A stretch of 64,000 bases of DNA from PCC-6802 sp031388585 (GCA_031388585.1 JANMRU010000141.1:1-64000), one strand, 5' to 3'; shown: positions 1-8,969, counted from the stretch's first letter. Translations and numbers: made by a program. Notes: a model not told the origin generated them from the sequence alone.

Positions 1-2
1 TA

Positions 3-338
3 CAGCAAGTGCTGAATGGTTTGGTAGATCGCTTAACTCGTGGGTTACCTGCTGGCAGTCATATTTTAATTAAAGTATCAGTCGCAGGAGAGCACCTAAA
101 GCTGCAATTTCAATCTCAATTTGAAGACGGGATGATACCAGCAGAATCGCCAATACTTAAGGCAGTAGGACAATGGCTGATGCTCCAACCTGAAACTGGG
201 ACGCTTAGCTTGAGCTTACCAATTACTAAAACTCTATTCCAAGCGATCGGAGGAAAGTTTACAGTGCGCTTACATCCGACCAGTGCTGAATATGATGGCG
301 AAATTCTCACAATTTTTCTACCCATCGATCTTGCATAA
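3..338 (+). CDS. C-terminal end of a sensor histidine kinase-like ATPase (partial, 5' end outside window)
   Basis: The reading frame is open to the left edge of the window, so this is the 3' end of a longer gene; the GTG at position 9 is unlikely to be the true start. The last ~50 residues fit the end of a HATPase_c domain: a run GTLSLSLPITKTLFQAIGG matches the G2-box/helix that usually reads GLGLxIxKxLVExxGG, followed by a beta strand ending in TIFLPID. The G box is degenerate (GTLSLSL), which is common in some cyanobacterial kinases. A histidine kinase is inferred; the sensor and phospho-acceptor parts are not visible here. Confidence 0.55.
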   Translation, partial: QQVLNGLVDRLTRGLPAGSHILIKVSVAGEHLKLQFQSQFEDGMIPAESPILKAVGQWLMLQPETGTLSLSLPITKTLFQAIGGKFTVRLHPTSAEYDGEILTIFLPIDLA

Positions 339-339
339 G

Positions 340-437
340 CTATAGCAATCAATTTTTATTTGCCTAGGAGTAAAGGGGTGGGAACCCTCAGTGGGCCGAG
401 TCCCCACACATCCAACTTGCAATTCATCAAGGATTGC
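340..437 (+). repeat. MITE-like intergenic repeat, family B copy 1
   Basis: This copy begins CTATAGCAATC, has a T-rich stretch (TTTTTATTTG), a G/C-rich centre with short inverted blocks, then AACTTGCAATT and an end GGATTGC that is the inverse of the start. The same pattern recurs at 22102-22203 and 46185-46287 (inverse orientation), with weaker copies elsewhere. It contains no gene and lies between the kinase stop and a convergent gene. Confidence 0.6.
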
Positions 438-462
438 GATGGAAAGCATGACAATCTCAAAG

Positions 463-1518
463 CTAAAAAACAGTATTGCCTTGGGCCGGATCTAGCTTTA
501 ACTCGCCGTAAAGCAGCATTTGACGGTTTACATTAATAGGTTTAGAACCAACGTTCAAAAACGGTGCGAGTTTACCTGGCATGGCAATCAAGGGCGAGGA
601 AAGCTCTTTCGTAAATACCTCCACTTTGAGATTGGTTAAAGCAAAGCTTCCAGTTGTCATAGAACTTGGATAGTTCACATAGGAGGGATCTCGAAGTCGT
701 GATGGCAAAGTGTCCACGATAAACTGATTCACAGCAATATCGGTCGTATCTGGTATAAATTTGGCTGTGGCTTTGGATAGTTTTTCCCCAGGTTCTAAAC
801 TAACTTTGGTGAAATAGCTGAAAGCGCTATTACCACTTGCTCGATCAATCTCTCCATTTCTATCTTTATCTATCCCAACTACTGTGCGCAATTGCCCATA
901 GTTTGAAGGTACATTAGGTAAAATTGTGCTAACTGCGGCATTTTCTGCCAATAGCTCAAATTCACTATAGCCAATCAGGTTATTTTGTAAATCTATCAGC
1001 CTAACAACAACGCGATCGCCAGGATTAGAACCTCGTGCAAAACTCACCCTTTGATTAATGTTGTAGAAGAAATCACCGATAAAGCGCTCAGCGAGATACC
1101 CCTGTTCGCCCTTGGATTTTAACGAAACTCTCACTATTATGCGAGAAAGCAGCGGTCTACCCTGCACTACGGCAAGGCTAAAGTTACCACGCTGGGAATT
1201 TTGAGAATTGGATTTTCCAGGCTCGTTAACAGGTGGAGTATCGACAGAATAGGTGTTAATGGGAGTATCGCTGGCAGGATTGTTATTAGAATTATTTGGT
1301 GATTTTGGGTTTTGCGGTTGTGATGAATTTGTTGCTGGTTCTACTTGTGTGGGAGTAGGTGCAATAGCGGGATTGCTGGGAATGGTGTTGGCTGGTTGAG
1401 GCTGTGCCTGTGCCAATCTTGGGAAGCTGGCGATCGCCACTGCGAAGGGTAAAACGATAAAGGTATTACGCAAAAACTGCTTCGAGAAATTCCCTTGAGC
1501 ACGAAGATTGGTTTTCAT
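463..1518 (-). CDS. secreted hypothetical protein with Pro/Asn-rich linker
   Basis: 351 residues. The N terminus has a basic start, a hydrophobic stretch (about residues 16-36) and an AQA site near residue 39, which looks like a Sec signal peptide. Residues ~40-110 are a low-complexity linker rich in Pro, Asn, Ser and Gln. Residues ~115-351 look like a folded beta-rich domain with a conserved-looking segment GIDKDRNGEIDRASG that resembles a calcium-binding DxDxNGxID loop; this is an inference. I do not recognise the family. It is the last gene of a minus-strand run (ABC exporter, CNNM protein, HTH-like protein, this gene) and starts 15 bases after the preceding stop. Confidence 0.6.
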   Translation of the reverse strand: MKTNLRAQGNFSKQFLRNTFIVLPFAVAIASFPRLAQAQPQPANTIPSNPAIAPTPTQVEPATNSSQPQNPKSPNNSNNNPASDTPINTYSVDTPPVNEPGKSNSQNSQRGNFSLAVVQGRPLLSRIIVRVSLKSKGEQGYLAERFIGDFFYNINQRVSFARGSNPGDRVVVRLIDLQNNLIGYSEFELLAENAAVSTILPNVPSNYGQLRTVVGIDKDRNGEIDRASGNSAFSYFTKVSLEPGEKLSKATAKFIPDTTDIAVNQFIVDTLPSRLRDPSYVNYPSSMTTGSFALTNLKVEVFTKELSSPLIAMPGKLAPFLNVGSKPINVNRQMLLYGELKLDPAQGNTVF

Positions 1519-1533
1519 AAGCGGAATTTAGAT

Positions 1534-1941
1534 TTATAAAAATCGAGAGATTTGAATTTGAGCAAGAAAGTTTCGCAGGCGATCGCCCAAGGTTGGGGAA
1601 GGGAATTTACCTTGCGATCGCCACTGCTCCAGAATCTGGAAACCCAAGGGTGTAAGGCGAAAACTATCGGTAATGCCCTGTCCATCAACTTCACGGCGCA
1701 ATACACCTACCTGCACCAGCCATAATAAGCAGTTTTCCGCAGAAGTCAACCCCACTGCTTTGCTCAGATATTGATTTTGCGTTCCTTCTGGATGCGCGAT
1801 CGCCCTCAAAGACACTCCCTTTTCAGCTAATTCAGCTAGCAAAGTAAGTGTAAATGGAGAACATTTGACCGCACAGATCGCTCTTGTCAAACTATCCGGG
1901 GTAAAACCGATACCCTTTGTGAAAGTTTCTGTTGATTTCAA
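1534..1941 (-). CDS. small conserved cyanobacterial protein, winged-helix-like (Npun_F0494-like)
   Basis: 135 residues. The pattern of an N-terminal segment (TRAICAVKCSPFTLTLLAELAEKGVSL) and a core reading LWLVQVGVLRREVDGQGITDSFRLTPLG resembles the cyanobacterial Npun_F0494 family from memory, whose function is unknown. The LRREVDG..DSFRLTPLG stretch looks like the wing of a winged helix, so a DNA-binding role is possible but only inferred. The start lies 1 base after the stop of the upstream CNNM gene, so the two are almost certainly co-translated. Confidence 0.6.
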   Translation of the reverse strand: MKSTETFTKGIGFTPDSLTRAICAVKCSPFTLTLLAELAEKGVSLRAIAHPEGTQNQYLSKAVGLTSAENCLLWLVQVGVLRREVDGQGITDSFRLTPLGFQILEQWRSQGKFPSPTLGDRLRNFLAQIQISRFL

Positions 1942-1942
1942 C

Positions 1943-3025
1943 TTAATCCCTCCTGCTATTTATGCGTTTACTGCGAGTAGCAGTATCGCTCTCATCATAA
2001 ATTTCACCGACTAGCTCCTCTAAAACATCTTCTAAAGTGACTAAACCTACCGTGCCTCCATATTCATCCACAACGATCGCCAGGTGCAATTGCTCAGCCA
2101 ACATCTCTTTGAGTAGGTCAGCAACTCGTTTGGTTTCGGGTACGTAAACAGGAGAGACCATCACTTCACTGACTAAAACATTACCAACATTACGACGGTG
2201 CTGCAAAGCCATTTTGAGCGTAACTACGCCAACAATTTCATCTTTAGATGTCTCCTGGACTGGCAAGCGCGAGAAACCAGTTTCAAGGCACAGATCGATC
2301 GCATCATCAAGCAGAGCATCGTGGGAGATAGTTTGCATATCAATACGCGACTTCACGACCTTTCTTACACTGAGCCGATCTAACTCTAAGGCTTTATGCA
2401 AAATTTGGCGTTTGTCCAAGTCTAATTGACCTCTGCCGCTAAGGACTTCGATCAGGAGTTGTAAGTCCTGCATCGATTCGGCTCTAGGGATGGTATTGAC
2501 TTGGAATAACCGAATCGCTGTCTGGGCAATTTTTTCAAACAAAATAATGATCGGCCAAATCAATATAGAGAACCAGTAAATTGGCTTTACCGATGCCTTG
2601 AAAATTGGCATGACATTATTGACTGCGATCGACTTAGGCGTAATTTCACCAAATGCCAACACCAGAACCGTCATAATCCCAGTGGCAATACCCAAGCCCG
2701 CATCACCAAACCACTTAGTAAGTGCATCCGTGGTAATTACCGTCGCACCAATATTAACGACATTATTGGCGATTAAGAGAGTAGTGATAAATCGGGTGCG
2801 TTGCTCCAGTACAAGCGTGAAAATGCCACTTTTATCTCCTTGTTCGCGAATCAGCGATCGCAACTTAAGGTTATCCAGGGCAGTAATGGCCGTCTCTGAA
2901 GCTGAGCATAGAGCTGACGCAATGAGTAAAATTACGAGCAAAATAGCATCTGTGACTATTTCGCCAAATGAGGCGTTAAATGTAGCCAGATAAATAGGAA
3001 ATATAAAATCAGGTCGAGGAATCAC
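1943..3025 (-). CDS. CNNM/HlyC-type membrane protein with CBS pair (truncated form without CorC domain)
   Basis: 360 residues, GTG start 19 bases after the ABC exporter stop. Residues ~20-190 form a DUF21/CNNM transmembrane domain with the motif SASETAITALD near the first helix, then hydrophobic helices around 80-115, 118-135 and 150-175. Residues ~205-340 form a CBS-domain pair ending in IVVDEYGGTVGLVTLEDVLEELVGEI, a hallmark of the family. Members are proposed Mg2+/Co2+ transporters or efflux regulators. The usual C-terminal CorC_HlyC domain (about 80 residues) is missing: the protein ends shortly after the second CBS domain with a basic tail (TRSKRINSRRD). Confidence 0.85.
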   Translation of the reverse strand: MIPRPDFIFPIYLATFNASFGEIVTDAILLVILLIASALCSASETAITALDNLKLRSLIREQGDKSGIFTLVLEQRTRFITTLLIANNVVNIGATVITTDALTKWFGDAGLGIATGIMTVLVLAFGEITPKSIAVNNVMPIFKASVKPIYWFSILIWPIIILFEKIAQTAIRLFQVNTIPRAESMQDLQLLIEVLSGRGQLDLDKRQILHKALELDRLSVRKVVKSRIDMQTISHDALLDDAIDLCLETGFSRLPVQETSKDEIVGVVTLKMALQHRRNVGNVLVSEVMVSPVYVPETKRVADLLKEMLAEQLHLAIVVDEYGGTVGLVTLEDVLEELVGEIYDESDTATRSKRINSRRD

Positions 3026-3044
3026 TGCACGGGGAGGAGAATGT

Positions 3045-4790
3045 TTATTTGAGATCTTCTTCTAACTTATGCTGATTCCAAAGTTTACTGTACAGACTGG
3101 ATGTTGTCAGTAGTTCTTGATGCGTTCCAGTTTGAACAATGTGGCCGCGATCCATCAGGATAATACGATCGGCATTGGCAGCAGCAGAAAGTTGATGCGA
3201 GATAAAAATGACGGTTTTTTGTTTCGGTAGATTTGCCAGAATATTTGTCGCAGTTTGATTGTCAACACTAGAGAGCGCATCATCCAGCAGTAGAATCGGA
3301 GAATCTACCAATAGTGCCCTTGCTAAAGCTGTGCGCTGGCGTTGGCCACCTGACAGCGTAATGCCACGCTCCCCCACCAGGGTGGCGTAGCGTTGTGGGA
3401 AATTCAAGATCTCACCCTGAATACGCGCTTGTTCGGCAAAATACTCAACTTGGGAATCAGGTGCTTCAGGGTTGCCATAGCGGATGTTATTGGCGATCGA
3501 GGCACTGAACAGGAAGCTATCCTGGGGTACGTAGGTGATGATGCTACGCAGATCGCCAACACGGATTTGGGTAATATCGAAACCATCGATAAACAGTTGA
3601 CCTGGGGCTATATCTAAAAGGCGCGGTAGGACATTTGCAAGTGTTGACTTGCCGGAACCTACAGCACCAATCACGGCGACTGTCTCGCCTGGGGCAATCT
3701 CAAAATTGACATCCAGGAGTGCGGGTTTTGGGGAGTCTGGATATTGATAGGTGAGATGACGCGCCTCGATTCTGCCCTTAATAGTCGCGATATCTATACT
3801 GGAGGCATCAAAGCGATCTGCGATAGCTGGTGGTTCTTCTAGAATCTGCTCGACGCGAGTAATGCTAACTTGTCCCCGCTGATACGTAGTAAGCACAAAA
3901 CCTAATAAAGCAGTGGGGAAGATCAGCCGCTCCACATAAATGATTAGGGCAATGAGTTTGCCCACTGTAAAGCCAGAGTTGGGTTCCGCTAACATACCGC
4001 CACCTACCCACAGCAATACGAGTAAGCTCACACTGGCAATGCCGCCCAACGCAGGAAACAATAGATTGCGGGTTTTAGCGAGCTTAATGTTTGCCTCAAG
4101 CAGATTTTGGTTGAGATGGTGAAATGCTCGCCGCTCGTTTGCCTCTTGGGCGTAGGTTTTAATTAGTGCCATTCCATTCAAGTCCTCTTGCAGCAGGGAA
4201 CTCATGGTAGCGAGTTCCTCTTGCACCTGCTGCTGCTGGTCGCGCAATTGACCGCTAAAGGTTTGAACTACCATAAACATCAGTGGGTAAACCGCAAGAG
4301 ACAGCAAACTGAGTTTGATATCAATTGCCAGCATTAAAGGCAATGTCATGGCATAGGCAAAAACCGTATTAATTAGGCTAAGTATGGCAAAGCCTAGTAA
4401 ACGGCGAATATTTTCAACATCGCTTGTAGCGATACTGATTAGGTTGCCGACGGAATTGCTGGCAAAATAACTAGGTGAAAGTTTGAGTAGATGGGTAAAT
4501 AGCTTTTGTTTGAGATCGAACTCTACCTGTCGTCCCAAACCAAATAGCCACATACGTGATGCCATGCGGATTACCCACATCACCGAGGCCAGTACAATCA
4601 CGATCCATACATCTCGCACAACTCGCTCGGTTGTGAAAGTAACAGTTAATTCATCTACTGCCCCACGAATCAGCCAGGGAATATAAGTACCGATCGCATT
4701 TACTGCGAACAGGGCAATTACACCTAGAGCTAAATCTCGATAGTGAGGTCTAAGGTAATCGTTAAGTTTTTGTAGTTGCGATCGCGCCAT
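3045..4790 (-). CDS. ABC exporter, fused permease and ATPase (MsbA/YheI type)
   Basis: 581 residues, the usual length of a half-transporter. Residues ~15-310 hold six transmembrane helices. The ATPase domain (~340-575) has Walker A GAVGSGKST, signature LSGGQRQR, Walker B ILLLDDALSSVD and switch-region FISHQ. It exports an unknown, probably hydrophobic, substrate as a dimer. It is the first gene of a minus-strand run; the CNNM gene follows after 19 bases. The substrate cannot be told from sequence. Confidence 0.9.
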   Translation of the reverse strand: MARSQLQKLNDYLRPHYRDLALGVIALFAVNAIGTYIPWLIRGAVDELTVTFTTERVVRDVWIVIVLASVMWVIRMASRMWLFGLGRQVEFDLKQKLFTHLLKLSPSYFASNSVGNLISIATSDVENIRRLLGFAILSLINTVFAYAMTLPLMLAIDIKLSLLSLAVYPLMFMVVQTFSGQLRDQQQQVQEELATMSSLLQEDLNGMALIKTYAQEANERRAFHHLNQNLLEANIKLAKTRNLLFPALGGIASVSLLVLLWVGGGMLAEPNSGFTVGKLIALIIYVERLIFPTALLGFVLTTYQRGQVSITRVEQILEEPPAIADRFDASSIDIATIKGRIEARHLTYQYPDSPKPALLDVNFEIAPGETVAVIGAVGSGKSTLANVLPRLLDIAPGQLFIDGFDITQIRVGDLRSIITYVPQDSFLFSASIANNIRYGNPEAPDSQVEYFAEQARIQGEILNFPQRYATLVGERGITLSGGQRQRTALARALLVDSPILLLDDALSSVDNQTATNILANLPKQKTVIFISHQLSAAANADRIILMDRGHIVQTGTHQELLTTSSLYSKLWNQHKLEEDLK

Positions 4791-4892
4791 ATACCTAATA
4801 TGTTAGCTCCGATTGCCGACATTCCAAAATCCGCCTATGGGGATAGTCATACTTATTACCTTATCGCGATCGCAACTACGAAGAGCTGAATT

Positions 4893-5204
4893 CTATGCCG
4901 CAGGGATCAGCATGGCGGCAAGTGTTGCCAATCCGGCAATAATCATCAATCCTGCTGGCATAAATTTCTGAGTTTTGACTAACCGCACCACAAATACAAC
5001 GACTAATAACCCTGCGATCGCGATGCCAGCCATCTGACCCCAGCTAATGTTATTCAACTGTGCCACTCCCGCCGCAATTAATAGTGCGCCGCTAATGCTG
5101 CCAGAGATAATCGAAGCTTTGCTCTGACTTTTGACGTAACCGAAAATACCGCCCACAATCGACAAAACGCCATAGGCGATCGCCGCCACAATACTTATAT
5201 TCAT
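4893..5204 (-). CDS. TMEM14 / UPF0136 family small membrane protein
   Basis: 103 residues with four hydrophobic segments (about 3-22, 30-48, 55-74, 80-101) and glycine-rich helices. Features such as AIAYGVLSIVGGIFGYVKSQSKASIISG and the PAGLMIIAG motif near the C terminus are typical of TMEM14/UPF0136 proteins, which are related to plant FAX fatty-acid exporters in the chloroplast envelope. A role in lipid or small-molecule movement is inferred by homology only. Confidence 0.8.
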   Translation of the reverse strand: MNISIVAAIAYGVLSIVGGIFGYVKSQSKASIISGSISGALLIAAGVAQLNNISWGQMAGIAIAGLLVVVFVVRLVKTQKFMPAGLMIIAGLATLAAMLIPAA

Positions 5205-5321
5205 ACTCTTGCTAATTTCTCTCTAAACAAATTTTATTGCTAAACACCAATAATGCTAGCTGAGAGTTACGGCGACAAGCTAGCCAACTGATATCATAGT
5301 CACAGAACTTTACACACTGGC

Positions 5322-5697
5322 CTAAGTATCAAGTTCGTATATGGCAGTAAGCGATCTGATCTGCGCAACAATTAACGGCTGCCCGATCTCAACACCAGCT
5401 TTTACCCCTTGCTTGAATAAATCCGGGAAAGCTAATCCAAACATCCAAATATTGCGGTTGAATATTTCTGAAAGCAGTGTTGTTGTAACCACTGTAGCCA
5501 TAACGCCCAAAAATACCAAAGCGATCGCTCATCGCCCAGTCAAAATTTATGCCGTAAGCATTAAACGTACTACCAACCACCTTCCCACCAGCATATTGCA
5601 GTCGCAAAGAGAAATTTTTATTTGGTGCATATTCTAATTCCAAAATACCTTGATATGAATCGCCAAATAAGCCGCGATCGCCACCAGTCGATTCTAA
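5322..5697 (-). pseudogene. remnant of a third SLH/OprB-type porin (C-terminal part, frameshifted)
   Basis: Two overlapping minus-strand frames together match the C-terminal region of the intact porins at 7100 and 9304. Frame one (about 5697-5450) reads GGDRGLFGDSYQGILELEYAP then RFGIFGRYGYSGYN; frame two (about 5460-5322) reads IWMFGLAFPDLFKQG then GVEIGQPLIVAQ. In the intact genes these blocks are GLFGDPYQGTVELEFAP, ALFGRYGFG, TWMFGLAFPDLFKPG and AVGQPFISSQ, in one frame. There is an in-frame stop just upstream (5698-5700), a frameshift near 5450, and the final beta strand and C-terminal Phe are missing. Confidence 0.85.
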
Positions 5698-5731
5698 TTA
5701 TGGCAATTTTAGTACCAAAGGAGGAGATTGG

Positions 5732-5758
5732 TAGTGCGCATGTAGTGCGCATGTAGTG
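5732..5758. repeat. short tandem repeat (11-bp unit, 2.5 copies)
   Basis: TAGTGCGCATG occurs twice in direct tandem and is followed by a third partial unit TAGTG. It lies about 50 bases upstream of petN. Replication slippage is the simplest explanation; a role in petN expression is unproven. Confidence 0.7.
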
Positions 5759-5808
5759 TCGTATGATTATTTGTAGAAGTTAATCAGATTTTATAAAGCG
5801 CAGCAAAT

Positions 5809-5898
5809 ATGGATATTTTGACTTTTGGTTGGGTGGCAATATTGGGCATGTTTACGCTATCACTCGCCTTTGTGGTGTGGGGACGTAACGGCATGTAG
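5809..5898 (+). CDS. petN: cytochrome b6f complex subunit PetN (subunit VIII)
   Basis: 29 residues, start MDILTFGWVAILGMF, end VVWGRNGM. PetN proteins are 29 residues long and carry exactly this pattern: MDILxLGW at the N terminus, one transmembrane helix, and VVWGRxG at the C terminus. PetN is one of the four single-helix subunits required for assembly of the cytochrome b6f complex in the thylakoid membrane. It stands alone between the porin remnant and the pentapeptide protein and is easily missed because of its length. Confidence 0.95.
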   Translation: MDILTFGWVAILGMFTLSLAFVVWGRNGM

Positions 5899-6016
5899 CC
5901 ACTATGCCGTAATCAAGATCTCTATAGTCAAGAGTTTTAAGTCGAGAGTTTTACATATTATCGATACGGCCTAAAGCAATTGTCCAATTAAATTTCCCTC
6001 TAACCCAAGTTAGAAA

Positions 6017-6988
6017 ATGTCCTCGTCTGGCCAACTCAGCTTTGCTAATCAGGATCTACGTAATTGCTCCTTCAGACAACTATATTTGAGGGATGCTGAT
6101 TTTAGTGGCGCAGATATTCGAGGATGTGACTTTAATAGCGCTAATTTAATTGGAGCAAACTTTGGCTATGTTCGAGCTGGCCTGAGCCATAAACAAATTG
6201 TTACTCTAGCGATTTGTACCATTGGATTTGCAGTTGCCTACATTGTTGCCCTGACTTGTGCGTTCACTGGCAGTTTGGTCATAGCCGTGTCTATTTCCAT
6301 AACAACCTCTGTCTTAGCAGCTCTAACATCACCTTTTGCCTGTAGTCTAATACTCTGTACTTTGCTTGCAGTGCTGGTAAATATTAGCAGCCAGAACTTG
6401 GAGTTTTCGGTAGCGATCGCCTTAGGATTTAGCCTGGCGATTATTCTAAACTGCAACCGTACTCTAGTCGCTATATTTATTGCGGCGATCGCCTTTAGTC
6501 TTATAGTAGCGACTGTTTTGGGATTTGCTGGTGACTTGGCAACAACTTTTGCTACCCCCTTAGTATTTACTGTGGGTATTACCTTTGGTGGCATTGTCTC
6601 TTTCATAGTTGTGGATAGCGATCGAGACTTCTTCGATCCAAGTGCCACGGGTCAATTTATGCTTGTAGCAGCAGCAGGGGGAAATTGTTTGGTGGTGGCA
6701 GCTCTAGCAATTGCGATCGCCCATCGTTCTTCTGTAGACAATTTCTTATTTATAGAATTAGCCTATCTGTTATTTGCGATCGCCGCGATCACTTGCGGTC
6801 TAAAGCTAGGAATTAGGGCCGTACAAGGAGTGCATAAAGCGATCGGGACGTCATTTCAGGATGCTAACTTGACGGGGGCTAGATTTGACTATGCGACGAT
6901 CAGCAGTACTGATTTCTCGGGTGCAAAATTAACTAAAGTAAGTTGGACGCGGGCGCGGATGAGAAAGTGTTTTGCGCGCAGTATTTAG
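6017..6988 (+). CDS. membrane protein with pentapeptide repeats at both ends
   Basis: 323 residues. Residues ~8-50 contain pentapeptide-type repeats (LRNCS, LYLRDADFSGADIRGCDFN, SANLIGANF). Residues ~58-275 are about eight hydrophobic segments. Residues ~280-318 return to the pentapeptide pattern (FQDANLTGARF, STDFSGAKLTKV). Thus one repeat coil appears split by a membrane domain. Such architectures occur in cyanobacteria, but function is unknown. The two repeat parts would lie on the same side of the membrane only if the helix number is even; whether they stack into one coil is inference. Confidence 0.75.
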   Translation: MSSSGQLSFANQDLRNCSFRQLYLRDADFSGADIRGCDFNSANLIGANFGYVRAGLSHKQIVTLAICTIGFAVAYIVALTCAFTGSLVIAVSISITTSVLAALTSPFACSLILCTLLAVLVNISSQNLEFSVAIALGFSLAIILNCNRTLVAIFIAAIAFSLIVATVLGFAGDLATTFATPLVFTVGITFGGIVSFIVVDSDRDFFDPSATGQFMLVAAAGGNCLVVAALAIAIAHRSSVDNFLFIELAYLLFAIAAITCGLKLGIRAVQGVHKAIGTSFQDANLTGARFDYATISSTDFSGAKLTKVSWTRARMRKCFARSI

Positions 6989-7002
6989 GGGTTCCCCAAC
7001 TT

Positions 7003-7026
7003 CCAATTTATATAAGATTGCTATAT
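7003..7026 (+). repeat. right-end fragment of family B repeat
   Basis: CCCAACTTCCAATTTATATAAGATTGCTAT corresponds to the right end of family B (AACTTGCAATTTATATAGGATTGCTA at 22176-22202). The left half is absent, so this is a truncated copy. Confidence 0.45.
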
Positions 7027-7040
7027 TCAATTGCGATCGT

Positions 7041-7067
7041 AAAAAAAGGCAGATCGTAAAATCTGCC
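7041..7067 (-). terminator. intrinsic terminator of the first porin gene
   Basis: Read on the minus strand, GGCAGAT and ATCTGCC form a 7-bp stem with a short loop and are followed by seven T residues. It sits about 30 bases past the stop of the porin gene. Confidence 0.75.
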
Positions 7068-7099
7068 CAGCTAAATCTAAAGAGAATTAATTGTGAAAT

Positions 7100-8839
7100 T
7101 TAGAAAGTAAACACCGTTCTCAATGTACCAACTGTGACAGTACCATTCGCACTGTTGTTATTGGGATTAAAGATGAATTGCAGATCGGGAGTGATTCTGA
7201 TGTTGTCCGTGATTGGGAAGTTGTAGAACAACTCCACATTGGTTTGAGAACTATTACCCACCTGACTAGAGATAAAAGGCTGACCCACTGCGATCGCCGC
7301 TAAAGCGCCAGGCTTAAATAAATCGGGGAAGGCCAAGCCAAACATCCAGGTCTGAGGACTAAGGCTGGTTCCAGTCGCATTAGCATTGACGAAATTACGC
7401 AGTCCGGGGTTAGCATTTAAAGCTATACCACTACGACTGTCGATACTCCCAAACCCATAACGGCCAAACAGGGCTGCACCCTTGGCAAATGCCCATTCCA
7501 CATTCACGCCACCAGTATTAACCGTGAGATTGCTAATCGAAGCATTGGTATATTGCAGACGAAGCGCAAATGGCCCTTTCTTATCCCCGTCTTTAGGCGC
7601 AAACTCTAATTCAACCGTGCCTTGATAGGGATCGCCAAATAAACCGCGATTAGTCTCAATACCACCTGTGGTTACCACAGAGTTAATCGCCGATCTATTT
7701 AGTCCAGACGAAGCATCGGAGGCATTAGCAGCTAAGTACACAGCGCGAATGCTAAACGCACCATTACCTGGATTCCAATCAATTGCCGCACCAGCACCAC
7801 CTGTCTGAGGATTAACCAGCACTACAAGCGGGTTATTGATAAAGAATGTGGATGAAAAATCGACTGCTTCGTTGTTAGCAAAGCTGTTCATGTCAACGTG
7901 GTCATAGATATGCATTACAGGCCCCAAGGACACCTTAAAGTCTTGTCCCAGTTTGAAGTCATAGCGTAACTTAGCTAGCGTAAAGTTGCTGCTCAAGCCT
8001 GCGTAATCAAGCCCAAAACTATCAAAACCAAGGTTGCCGACATCGCCAGCCGGCACGTTACCCAAAATGCTGCCTGTAGTACCGCCACCATTACCCGCCT
8101 CTAAGCGTGTAATCAGCAGATCGTTACCAGTAAAGCTAGTATTAAAGTTCAGGCGAATTCTGGAGTTGAAAGTGGTATTGACATTGCCTGATGGAATGCT
8201 AAAAGCGCCATTTCCAGCAGCTCCTGGGACAGCTCCAACGTTAGAGCTAAAAAAACGCCCACCACCGCCGCCACCGCCAGTGATAGCGAAGATGGCCTCA
8301 CCAGTTAGTTTTGTTGTTGTAGAAAACTGTTGAGCTTCTAGCTGAGCTGTCTTATTTTCCAGCGAATCAACGCGGCCTTTTAAAGCGGCTAGTTCTGCTG
8401 CAAATTCTTCTTGTAGCTTTTGCACAGCCGCGAAATCTTCTTTGCTGACTTTATCAGCTAGTCCAGTCGTGAGAATCTCATTAATCTTATCCAAGCAGGC
8501 ATTTAAGCCTGCGGCAAACTCAAAGCGACTAAGAGCTCGTTGGCCGCGAAACGTGCGATCAGGATAACCTGCGATACATCCATATCGTTCTACCAAGGAT
8601 TGTAACGCTGTAAATGCCCAATCAGTAGGCTTTACATCGCTTAATTGAGAAACTGAAGTTACATTTTGGGCTACGGCACTGTTCTCTTCACTCACCATCT
8701 GCGAGACCTGATTTAGAGTGTCGCTTGATGGATCTGGTGTAACTTTAGTTGTTTCGGCCAATACGGGGAAACAACTAAAAAGACTGGCTGTAGCTAAAAC
8801 GCTAATGCAACCAGCCATTCCGAGGCTATATTTTTTCAT
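7100..8839 (-). CDS. SLH-domain OprB-type outer-membrane porin (cyanobacterial iron-uptake/ion porin family), copy 1
   Basis: 579 residues from the ATG at 8839, chosen because GAGGAG lies 8 bases upstream; an upstream in-frame ATG (8854) lacks this. A signal peptide (1-~28, ending VLAE) is followed by an SLH domain (about 60-120; VSQLSDVKPTDWAFTALQSL, GYPDRTFRG) that binds cell-wall glycan, a coiled coil (~125-170; LQEEFAAELAALKGRVDSLE) and a C-terminal beta barrel of the OprB type ending in Phe (RTVFTF), the usual outer-membrane assembly signal. Members such as Synechocystis Slr1841/Slr1908 conduct small inorganic ions. It is a close paralogue of the next gene and of the remnant at 5322. Confidence 0.93.
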   Translation of the reverse strand: MKKYSLGMAGCISVLATASLFSCFPVLAETTKVTPDPSSDTLNQVSQMVSEENSAVAQNVTSVSQLSDVKPTDWAFTALQSLVERYGCIAGYPDRTFRGQRALSRFEFAAGLNACLDKINEILTTGLADKVSKEDFAAVQKLQEEFAAELAALKGRVDSLENKTAQLEAQQFSTTTKLTGEAIFAITGGGGGGGRFFSSNVGAVPGAAGNGAFSIPSGNVNTTFNSRIRLNFNTSFTGNDLLITRLEAGNGGGTTGSILGNVPAGDVGNLGFDSFGLDYAGLSSNFTLAKLRYDFKLGQDFKVSLGPVMHIYDHVDMNSFANNEAVDFSSTFFINNPLVVLVNPQTGGAGAAIDWNPGNGAFSIRAVYLAANASDASSGLNRSAINSVVTTGGIETNRGLFGDPYQGTVELEFAPKDGDKKGPFALRLQYTNASISNLTVNTGGVNVEWAFAKGAALFGRYGFGSIDSRSGIALNANPGLRNFVNANATGTSLSPQTWMFGLAFPDLFKPGALAAIAVGQPFISSQVGNSSQTNVELFYNFPITDNIRITPDLQFIFNPNNNSANGTVTVGTLRTVFTF

Positions 8840-8969
8840 CTTATTACTCCTCACAAGAGTTTATTTAGAACGTCAATCCTTGCGATTGCTGAGACTCATT
8901 TTATCACCGAAGAAATACTGATTAACATTAAGTTAAAGTATTTATACTTAATTTGGTGTTCCGACATGA

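Noticed and set aside
5732..5758. CRISPR-like array
   Set aside because: Unit is 11 bases without spacers; a simple tandem repeat.
6238..6648. 136-residue antisense frame in the pentapeptide gene
   Set aside because: Reverse shadow of a hydrophobic coding region.
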